A stretch of 64,000 bases of DNA from Pseudomonadaceae bacterium (lineage in GTDB: Bacteria; Pseudomonadota; Gammaproteobacteria; Pseudomonadales; Azotimanducaceae), in NCBI GenBank assembly GCA_024743435.1, contig JANSWO010000004.1, forward strand, positions 1-64,000, given 5' to 3'. The position numbers and the translations under genes are program-made. Under the pieces are notes generated by a model, which was not told the DNA's origin, ran no database searches, and saw only the letters and a program-made list of their open reading frames with translations. Shown here piece by piece: positions 8,125 to 14,343 of the stretch (the first letter of the stretch is position 1; each line of letters begins with the position of its first letter).

Positions 8125-8531
8125 TTTGAATGGCTAGAAGCATCGAATTCGACGTCTAAGCATGGGCACTTGCTCCTTGTGCGCGAACAGATGAACGAAG
8201 ACTAGGCCCATCGTTTTAGGATGACAATGACCCGCGATGCTCTGGTTCGCGTGTTTTTGGGTACTAAGTACCGGACAACAAATCGCACGCGCGGGGAATC
8301 TAGTCATTGAAGCTTGAACACGCTGAACCTCGGGAGCGGTGACTCGCGTGCTGGCTCAACCTATAGCGCTGCCGGAACACAACCATATTTCGCTAGGCCA
8401 AACGCCCTGTCGCACGCGCGCGAGACAAGGCCTATCCGAAACTGTGAGTAACGAGCCCTGGATAACCCAAAATGCTGAGTCCGATACAACGGTAAACACC
8501 GCAGAGACTTTCTTGGAATACAGCCGAAGAA
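8125..8531 (-). repeat. ORF-less repeat cassette, copy G
   Basis: 407 bp, same subfamily as copy A at both ends. Mini-ORF 8134-8163 (MLRRRIRCF) identical in peptide to copy A, behind AAGGAG. Its variable segment contains GGTACTAAGTACC, a small nested hairpin. Confidence 0.85.
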
Positions 8532-8629
8532 CGCCTAACGGCCGTGATCACCCGCGCTTGAGGACTGTGCACGACGGCGGCAGCCGGCGAAGCAGTGGTC
8601 AAGCGTCGGGTGCATTACTTTGTTAGGCG
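8532..8629 (-). other. attC site 16 (type B)
   Basis: 98 bp. Apical CGACGGC/GCCGGCG with one mismatch, loop GGCA; nearly identical to attC 17. Confidence 0.92.
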
Positions 8630-8669
8630 TATGCCACACGATTTGAGTCTTCCTACGCAAGTGCAAGGG

Positions 8670-9005
8670 TTAGCCTTCTGGATACAGAAAGAACAAGCCG
8701 ATTGCTAGACCTAGCAAGCAAAGCGAAACCCGAGCGACGGCGGAGTTCAGGTCTAGCCAATTTCGAAGCTCCTCTTTGCTCAACTCTTCTCGATAGCCTC
8801 GCCCAACTAGATAGGCGAAAAAGCGTAACCAAGTAATCTGATCAAGTAAGTGAAAATCACTAGGGTTTCCTAGCCGATTCCACTCATTAGGCATTTCCTC
8901 TCTTAAGCCCTGAGCGCTTCGCCCGGCCATGAAGTACGCCATGAAATATGTAGCCACAGCGGCCAGGCCGATGACAAACAGCAGTGCAATCTTAGTTTCA
9001 CTCAC
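8670..9005 (-). CDS. Cassette-encoded two-helix membrane protein (111 aa)
   Basis: GTG start 24 bp after attC 17. Hydrophobic segments at about residues 6-27 (ALLFVIGLAAVATYFMAYFM) and 90-108 (RVSLCLLGLAIGLFFLY) with a charged loop between. Length and helix-loop-helix layout recall UspB (universal stress protein B, also 111 aa), but sequence similarity is only vague, so I leave the function open. Confidence 0.7.
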   Translation of the reverse strand: MSETKIALLFVIGLAAVATYFMAYFMAGRSAQGLREEMPNEWNRLGNPSDFHLLDQITWLRFFAYLVGRGYREELSKEELRNWLDLNSAVARVSLCLLGLAIGLFFLYPEG

Positions 9006-9029
9006 AGTAAGCGAGGATATCCAAGCGTA

Positions 9030-9127
9030 CGCCTAACGGCCGTGATCACCCGCGCTTGAGGACTGTGCACGACGGCGGTAGCCGGCGAAGCAGTGGTCAA
9101 GCGTCGGGTGCATTACTTTGTTAGGCG
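9030..9127 (-). other. attC site 17 (type B)
   Basis: 98 bp. Apical CGACGGC/GCCGGCG with one mismatch, loop GGTA. Its core gives the stop codon of the gene at 9121-9627. Confidence 0.92.
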
Positions 9128-9627
9128 GCGCCACAAGTGTCTGTCACGATGTATTTCTTCCCGCCAGGTAAATGTACCTTAATCGGGTCTTCTCGACGGT
9201 CCTCAGGAATGACCGAACACGCCTCTCTAAGGGTTTGAAGATCAAATGCATATTGCATGGTTGTATCTGTCAAATACAGGTCACCAATATAGTTTATCTG
9301 TCCCTTCTCTAACTCGAACTTTGGCCCCCTGTGAAGCCAGCGCTGATTTACTAGTTCTTTGCTATTCCGACCGAAAACAACACCCCAATAGCGATAGTGA
9401 CCGGATCGCGTTACATGCACCTGGGGCTCGTCGGATATATCCCACCTTTGGAAATCACCCGCACTACGATTTGAGTATCGGCGTTTCGCATAGATGTAGC
9501 TGATCTCTTCTCCAGTAGTGTTTCCACCAAGACGAACGATAATGAGAGTCGATTGGTCTTCAGCGCTACTCGTCAGGGTAAGGACTAAGCACGTGAAACA
9601 GAGCAGAAGGAATGGCAGAAGCTTCAT
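9121..9627 (-). CDS. Cassette-encoded secreted protein (168 aa)
   Basis: Clear Sec signal peptide (MKLLPFLLLCFTCLVLTLTSSAE, cleavage after about residue 22), then a soluble domain rich in aromatic and basic residues. Two cysteines (in REACSVI and TDTCGAA) could form a disulfide in the periplasm. TAA lies in the attC 17 core and ATG is 6 bp after attC 18. No family recognised. Confidence 0.74.
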   Translation of the reverse strand: MKLLPFLLLCFTCLVLTLTSSAEDQSTLIIVRLGGNTTGEEISYIYAKRRYSNRSAGDFQRWDISDEPQVHVTRSGHYRYWGVVFGRNSKELVNQRWLHRGPKFELEKGQINYIGDLYLTDTTMQYAFDLQTLREACSVIPEDRREDPIKVHLPGGKKYIVTDTCGAA

Positions 9628-9633
9628 GGCGAA

Positions 9634-9731
9634 CGCCTAACTACTGCATTCACCCGCACTTGAGGGCTGCGCATGGCTGCGACAGCAGCCAAAGCAGCGG
9701 TCAAGGGTCGGGTGCAATGCTTCGTTAGGCG
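9634..9731 (-). other. attC site 18 (type A)
   Basis: 98 bp. Apical stem GGCTGC/GCAGCC, loop GACA. Confidence 0.93.
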
Positions 9732-10241
9732 TCATTCGGATAGCCCCTCAGGCTCACTCTTTGAGTGATGAGCAGCCTCCGCTTGGGCAACAACTTCCTC
9801 AAACATGGGTCTATGGATCATGGCAGGGTGGTTTCTTCGCAGATATCGGTAGGCTTCGACACTCGCGTACTCACGCCCAAGCATCGTGTTGAACTGCAGC
9901 TTGGAATCTTCGTAGAAGTCATGGCCAATCTGTCCGTTCTCATGGCCAATCTCGATGGCCAAGAAGGCCTGAACAACCCTGGAAATCATGAAACGTGCTC
10001 GGGTGTACTCCTCGGGTGATAACTCACTGTCATCGTGTAGCTTCATCCACACGGCGAAGTTCTCAGGCACGTTAGTTATCGCATCTGAGACACGAGACTG
10101 TTCAGAAGCGGCTAAGTGGAACGTCTGAGCCTTTGATTGTCTATTGCTTACTTGAATCTGTCGTCCCAGGTAGAGCAAGGAGGCAATAACAGCAATCGCA
10201 CCCAACAGCTCTGCGATTGCACCCAAAGCATCCCAGTTCAT
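9732..10241 (-). CDS. Cassette-encoded membrane-anchored protein (169 aa)
   Basis: N-terminal membrane helix (about residues 6-25, LGAIAELLGAIAVIASLLYLG) followed by a mainly helical soluble domain (RQIQVSNRQSKAQTFHLAASEQS...). Start chosen at ATG 10241, with GAGGAG 5 nt upstream, the best ribosome-binding site of any cassette here. This 'short anchor plus helical domain' type is common among uncharacterised marine bacterial proteins. The stop directly follows attC 18. Confidence 0.74.
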   Translation of the reverse strand: MNWDALGAIAELLGAIAVIASLLYLGRQIQVSNRQSKAQTFHLAASEQSRVSDAITNVPENFAVWMKLHDDSELSPEEYTRARFMISRVVQAFLAIEIGHENGQIGHDFYEDSKLQFNTMLGREYASVEAYRYLRRNHPAMIHRPMFEEVVAQAEAAHHSKSEPEGLSE

Positions 10242-10257
10242 GACAACTCCTCAATGA

Positions 10258-10355
10258 CGCCTAACGGCCGTGATCACCCGCGCTGGAGGACTGCGCACGT
10301 TTGCGACAGCAAGCGAAGCAGTGGTCAAGCGTCGGGTGCATTACATGGTTAGGCG
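10258..10355 (-). other. attC site 19 (type B)
   Basis: 98 bp. Apical stem GTTTGC/GCAAGC with a G-T wobble, loop GACA. Follows ORF-less copy H. Confidence 0.92.
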
Positions 10356-10764
10356 GGTCGCTGGCTATCAAGTTGAACATTGACGTCCCAACATGGCACT
10401 TGCTCCGTGTGCACGAATAGAAGAACGAAGACTAGGCCCATCGTTTGGAGATGACAATAACCTGCGGTGCTCTGGTTCGCGTGCTCTTGGGTATGAGGTA
10501 CCGGACAACAAATCGCACGCGCGGGGAATCTAGTCGATGAAGCCTGATAGCGACGAACCCAGGCATGCTGTAGCCCGCGTGCTGGCAGAATCTAGAACGC
10601 TGCTGGAACAACGCTCAAACCCACTTGCGCCAAACGCCCTCTCGCACGCGCGCGAGACAAGACCTTGACGAAGCTGAATTCAGTGAGACTTGGAGAACCC
10701 AAGGTGCTCTAGCTTGGAAGATGCAAAGAACCGAAGAGCTTTTCTTGGCATGAACTCAAAGAGA
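10356..10764 (-). repeat. ORF-less repeat cassette, copy H
   Basis: 409 bp, the copy nearest attI. Mini-ORF 10368-10394 (MLGRQCST) behind CGGAG. 23-codon ORF at 10680-10751 starts MPRK and ends HLGFSKSH. Both CGCGTGC/GCACGCG inverted repeats present. Confidence 0.85.
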
Positions 10765-10862
10765 CGCCTAACGGCCGTGATCACCCGCGCTGGAGGACTG
10801 TGCACGTTTGCGACAGCAAACGAAGCAGTGGTCCAGCGTCGGGTGCATTACATGGTTAGGCG
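10765..10862 (-). other. attC site 20 (type B)
   Basis: 98 bp. CTGGA/TCCAG variant; apical stem GTTTGC/GCAAAC, loop GACA. Confidence 0.93.
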
Positions 10863-10914
10863 TCATTTCTTCCTACTACATCTGGTTGTCGAGTTTGGCT
10901 CGTTCACAGCAAAC

Positions 10915-11226
10915 TTACGCGCGTAACCTAGAGCCATCTGGATTCTGGGCTTCTTCGTCTCGGCGTGTGGGGTAGTAGCCTCGCTTGCCCGGCAGGCCGA
11001 AGAATATGACGCCATGAATCCCCATAGCATCGGTTTTGCGAATTCGACATTTCCAAAGTCTCGAGAGGGCTAATTCAACATCGTCAGAATCTCGACGACT
11101 AAACAGTTCTTCTGAGAATGCTATATCCGTGCTTTCAGGGAAGAGCAAATCGAAGTCTTCTTGAGAAGCGGCGAACACATCGTAAACGCAGTTTTCAGCT
11201 GAATCTATTATCTGGATATTGGGCAT
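10915..11226 (-). CDS. Cassette protein of unknown function (103 aa)
   Basis: Small acidic soluble protein (MPNIQIIDSAENCVYDVFAASQEDFDLLFP...) with a basic tail. No signal peptide, no membrane segment and no recognised family. It starts about 32 bp after attC 21 and ends about 50 bp before attC 20, so it sits centrally in its cassette. Confidence 0.68.
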   Translation of the reverse strand: MPNIQIIDSAENCVYDVFAASQEDFDLLFPESTDIAFSEELFSRRDSDDVELALSRLWKCRIRKTDAMGIHGVIFFGLPGKRGYYPTRRDEEAQNPDGSRLRA

Positions 11227-11258
11227 AGAAATGGGCGAGCCGGCAAATCGCTGTAAGA

Positions 11259-11356
11259 CGCCTAACTACTGCATTCACCCGCACTTGAGGGCTGCGCATG
11301 GCTGCGGCAGCAGCCAAAGCAGCGGTCAAGGGTCGGGTGCAATGCTTCGTTAGGCG
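11259..11356 (-). other. attC site 21 (type A)
   Basis: 98 bp. Apical stem GGCTGC/GCAGCC, loop GGCA. Confidence 0.93.
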
Positions 11357-11443
11357 TCAGTCGAATCATATCTAGTCTATTGCTATGGCTGGCTCAAGGC
11401 TTAATCTTGGTAGATCACCAACACATCCACCGTTAGGTAAAGC

Positions 11444-11878
11444 ATGAGAAAACTAATCATCATTATTGCAGTTTTGGTCGCTACAACTGCCTCGGCTCAT
11501 GCTCAAACACCAGAGAGTTTCATCTCCGAGCTGATAGCGGTCTTCAACGAGGGAGATGCTCAAAAACATATTGCGAAATTCAGCGTACCCCATGTACGAG
11601 TACTGGACGGCGTACTCACTGTGCAGAATGATGACTCACCCTTCGTAGACTTCGAGCGTCTTAGGGAAAGTGGGTGGGCAACATCGAGAATCAATGGCAT
11701 GGAGGTGATAGGGCAATCTTCAAACTCGGCGATAGTGGCTTTGGACTTCTCTCGAATAGATGAATCTGGCATTGCTTACCTGAGAACAATGGCGGTCTAC
11801 ACCATCTCGAAGTCGGAAGAGTCATGGCAAGTGGTAAGCGTCATTGCTACTGGATCACTACCGCTCGGAGAAGACTAA
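11444..11878 (+). CDS. Counter-oriented cassette gene, secreted NTF2/SnoaL-like protein
   Basis: 144-residue protein with a Sec signal peptide (MRKLIIIIAVLVATTASAHAQ) and a domain of about 120 residues. The pattern ESFISELIAVFNEGDAQKHIAKFS...SWQVVSVIATG fits the NTF2/SnoaL-like fold. It reads opposite to all other cassette genes, so it cannot be driven by Pc and needs its own promoter. There are 87 bp between the attC and ATG, enough for one. AGG lies about 8 nt before ATG. A hairpin follows the stop. Confidence 0.75.
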   Translation: MRKLIIIIAVLVATTASAHAQTPESFISELIAVFNEGDAQKHIAKFSVPHVRVLDGVLTVQNDDSPFVDFERLRESGWATSRINGMEVIGQSSNSAIVALDFSRIDESGIAYLRTMAVYTISKSEESWQVVSVIATGSLPLGED

Positions 11879-11889
11879 ATACGAGAGTG

Positions 11890-11912
11890 GATTGCTTGGA
11901 TGGAAAGCAATC
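11890..11912 (+). terminator. Hairpin after counter-oriented cassette gene
   Basis: GATTGCTT and AAGCAATC form a perfect 8-bp stem 12 bp after the stop codon at 11878. There is no T-run on the + strand, so intrinsic termination is uncertain; it may also shield the gene from array transcription. Confidence 0.45.
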
Positions 11913-11935
11913 ATCTAGGAGCGGCGTATCGGTGA

Positions 11936-12033
11936 CGCCTAACTACTGCATTCACCCGCACTTGAGGGCTGCGCATGGCTGCGGCAGCAGCCAAAGCAGC
12001 GGTCAAGGGTCGGGTGCAATGCTTCGTTAGGCG
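11936..12033 (-). other. attC site 22 (type A), nearest attI
   Basis: 98 bp. Apical stem GGCTGC/GCAGCC, loop GGCA. Nearly identical to attC 21 and attC 1. It is the attC of the first cassette. Confidence 0.93.
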
Positions 12034-12431
12034 TGCCAGGAATACTCTTCAATCTCTCCATCCTTACCTCCGTAAGCAAATTCGAGTACCGAGACACTAC
12101 AGCCAAAATTCATCTCAAACATATGGATCACAGATCCAATCGTTTGTTCTTGATTCTTGATGTACGCCTGAGTAAGTAGGTAGCTATCAGGATTGCCTAG
12201 CAGGTGACGAACAGCATGGCTATCAATGTCTAGTGCTCGATGCTCACAGATACTCTCGAGACTCGCCTGTTCCCTGACTAGCGCAAAAGGCCGCATAGCA
12301 GCGACATGAACCGCGATCTCCTCGCCGAGTGAGTCGAGAGCGGGTGTAGCAAAATCTGTATGTCCAGCCACATCGAGAGTGACTGATCCCCAAAGTTCTT
12401 TCGAAGGATGTCGATAGGTAAAGCGATGCAC
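12027..12431 (-). CDS. First cassette gene, unknown function (134 aa)
   Basis: GTG start (MHRFTYRHPSKELWGSVTLDV) 9 bp inside the attI boundary and TAA within the attC 22 core. It is the most recently inserted cassette by position and the one closest to the proposed Pc promoter, so it should be best expressed. Soluble protein without signal peptide; the C-terminal region reads SVSVLEFAYGGKDGEIEEYSW. No family recognised; immunity-protein-like or stress roles cannot be told apart. Confidence 0.72.
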   Translation of the reverse strand: MHRFTYRHPSKELWGSVTLDVAGHTDFATPALDSLGEEIAVHVAAMRPFALVREQASLESICEHRALDIDSHAVRHLLGNPDSYLLTQAYIKNQEQTIGSVIHMFEMNFGCSVSVLEFAYGGKDGEIEEYSWHA

Positions 12432-12441
12432 GTAAAGGTAC

Positions 12442-12520
12442 GCCTAACTACTCAGTGGATGGAAAAAGTACTGTTGGATATGCGGAAACTTTCGGCAATA
12501 CACCACATCTCGTCTATCAG
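12442..12520 (-). other. attI integration site (integrase-proximal boundary)
   Basis: GCCTAAC at 12442-12448 (GTTAGGC when read with the cassettes) marks where the first cassette joins attI. No second core paired by an attC-type palindrome lies to its right, and the integrase gene starts about 260 bp away, as expected. The right limit given is nominal; accessory integrase sites cannot be defined by eye. Confidence 0.8.
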
Positions 12521-12611
12521 CCATTGATTCCATTCCTTTGAGTAGCAAAAACCACCAACTATTCACGAGATGCGCTGAAAGTTAAGCCATCTCCCAAATA
12601 CCTGTGCGACA

Positions 12612-12640
12612 AATATGCAAACGCTGTAGATCGCGGTCAA
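12612..12640 (-). promoter_or_regulatory. Candidate cassette promoter Pc
   Basis: On the minus strand TTGACC (12635-12640) and CATATT (12612-12617) are separated by exactly 17 bp, a 5/6 and 4/6 match to the sigma-70 boxes. It points from the integrase leader through attI into the cassettes, the arrangement known for integrons. It is a by-eye prediction. Confidence 0.55.
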
Positions 12641-12704
12641 GCTTGATTTCCCCGACGGCAAGCTCGGTTAGTCTCGCCAGACGTTAAATTCTCTGCAGCT
12701 AACC

Positions 12705-13694
12705 ATGCCCAAATCTGAATTCCTGGAGACGTGTCGAGACGCGATCCGTGTCCGTGGTCTCTCCTATCGCACTGAGCAGTCCTATGTTGATTGGATCAAG
12801 CGCTTCATCTTGTTCCACAAACGGCGCCATCCAGCGGAGCTGTTCGAGCCGGACGTTGAGGCCTTCTTAACTGATCTGGTTCGCACCAGAGACGTCTCGC
12901 CGTCTACACAAAATCAAGCGCTGAACGCTCTGATTTTCATGTACAGATACGTTGTGATGCGGCCGCTCGGCCCATTGAGCTCTCTGCGCGCGACCAAACC
13001 CACCAAGCTCCCCGTGGTTCTGACGCAAACGGAGGTCGAGCGCTTGCTCAAACAGATGCGCGGTGACGTCTGGCTGCAAGCCGGCCTGCTGTACGGAGCG
13101 GGATTGCGCCTCATGGAGTGTCTTCGGTTGCGAATCAAGGATATCGACATGGAGAAGCGCATGTTGATCGTTCGGGACGGCAAAGGTCGCAAAGATCGCG
13201 TATCGGTGTTACCCGATCCGGTGGTTGAGCCCCTCACCACACATCTTGCATCGGTCCACCAGCTGTTCAAAGACGACTGCGCCGCAAACCTGGCCGGCGT
13301 GCACCTGCCTTTCGCGCTGGCCCGCAAGTACCCAAGCGCTGGCAAGGAATGGTCGTGGCAATGGGTGTTTCCGAGCCAGCGGGTCTCAACCGACCCTCGA
13401 ACAAGCCTCAGCCGCCGGCACCATGTCTCGCCGTCGTCACTACAGAAAGCCGTACGTGCGGCGGTCAAACGAGCGAAGATTGCGAAGAACGCCAGCTCGC
13501 ACACTCTGCGCCACAGTTTCGCGACACATATGATCGAGCGGGGCTACGACATTCGAACCGTCCAGGAGCTACTCGGCCATGCGGACGTACGCACAACTCA
13601 GATCTACACTCACGTATTGAACCGGGGGCCTGGCGGAGTCTCTTCGCCGCTCAATGCATTCTTCAGTGAGCTGGGCAGGCCTAGCGACTACTAG
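12705..13694 (+). CDS. intI: Integron integrase (tyrosine recombinase)
   Basis: 329 residues, full length for IntI. The N-terminal SAM-like domain (about 10-90, LSYRTEQSYVDWIKRFILFH) is followed by the catalytic domain with Arg in GAGLRLMECLRLRIKDID, His-x-x-Arg in HTLRHSFATH, His in LGHADVRTTQIYTH and the nucleophilic Tyr of QIYTH. Between Arg I and the HxxR box lies the extra segment that separates IntI from XerC/XerD (ALARKYPSAGKEWSWQWVFPSQ). It cuts the bottom strand of folded attC sites and joins them to attI. Divergent from the cassettes and apparently functional. No clear LexA box upstream. Confidence 0.96.
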   Translation: MPKSEFLETCRDAIRVRGLSYRTEQSYVDWIKRFILFHKRRHPAELFEPDVEAFLTDLVRTRDVSPSTQNQALNALIFMYRYVVMRPLGPLSSLRATKPTKLPVVLTQTEVERLLKQMRGDVWLQAGLLYGAGLRLMECLRLRIKDIDMEKRMLIVRDGKGRKDRVSVLPDPVVEPLTTHLASVHQLFKDDCAANLAGVHLPFALARKYPSAGKEWSWQWVFPSQRVSTDPRTSLSRRHHVSPSSLQKAVRAAVKRAKIAKNASSHTLRHSFATHMIERGYDIRTVQELLGHADVRTTQIYTHVLNRGPGGVSSPLNAFFSELGRPSDY

Positions 13695-13710
13695 GCCACG
13701 CGGCACAACG

Positions 13711-14343
13711 CTATGCTCTGAGACGAGCTCTTTCGTTCTCCAGTTGCTGATGCAGCACCTGGAGCGATCGCTGCTGCAGATCGCGTTCGCGCTCGAGCTG
13801 AGCAATGGTTTGCTCCCGCTCGTCGAGCACCTTGGCCAACGACTGAAAATCGAGCTCACGCTGGGCGAGTTGCCGCTTGATGGCATCAGCGCTATCGCCA
13901 CCTGCCAGTTTCTGAATTTCCGCCTGCAAAGATGCAATTTCAGACTTGAGGGCGACGACGTCCTCATCATGGCTCACTGTCGTCTCAGCCTCATCGAGCC
14001 CCGGAAGAACGTTGGTAACCGTGGCAGCCTTGCGAGCCTCAGCTGCCTTTAGTGCAGTTTCAGCTTGGGCAAGCGAACGCTCAAGTCCGGCAATTTTCTG
14101 CTTAGCCTGTTTAGCTTCACTCTTGAATTCGCTGATCTGCTCGGCTTGCTGTGCAAGTTTCTCATCACGCGTTCGAAGCAACGTATCCTGCTGCGGCAAT
14201 CGCGCTTTGGTTTCGTTTAGCGCGGTTGTGAGCGCCTCTTCTTCCTTCTTCGCTTGAGCATGCCGCGCGAAATAGCCCGCAGCTAAGCCGAGCCCGGTCG
14301 CGGTAATCAGGTAAGCGATTATCTTCAGGATGAGATAGAGCAT
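13711..14343 (-). CDS. Membrane-anchored coiled-coil protein
   Basis: 210 residues. N-terminal helix (about 3-23, YLILKIIAYLITATGLGLAAGYF) then a long heptad-rich coiled coil to the C-terminus with many E, K, Q, A and L residues. It probably sits on the cytoplasmic face of the inner membrane. ATG overlaps the TGA of the OmpA-family gene by one base (TGATG), indicating translational coupling. A structural or scaffold role linked to the OmpA protein is inferred; no specific family recognised. Confidence 0.8.
   Translation of the reverse strand: MLYLILKIIAYLITATGLGLAAGYFARHAQAKKEEEALTTALNETKARLPQQDTLLRTRDEKLAQQAEQISEFKSEAKQAKQKIAGLERSLAQAETALKAAEARKAATVTNVLPGLDEAETTVSHDEDVVALKSEIASLQAEIQKLAGGDSADAIKRQLAQRELDFQSLAKVLDEREQTIAQLERERDLQQRSLQVLHQQLENERARLRA

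Noticed and set aside
8670-9005. Naming this cassette gene uspB
   Set aside because: Only length and two-helix layout match; residue-level similarity is too weak.
166-12033. Regular repeats resembling a CRISPR array
   Set aside because: Units are 98-bp palindromes with CGCCTAAC/GTTAGGCG ends, spacing varies from 314 to 775 bp and spacers hold genes; an adjacent IntI confirms attC sites.
12441-12704. LexA box in the integrase leader
   Set aside because: CTGT half-sites occur (near 12470 and 12623), but none has ACAG at the right spacing.
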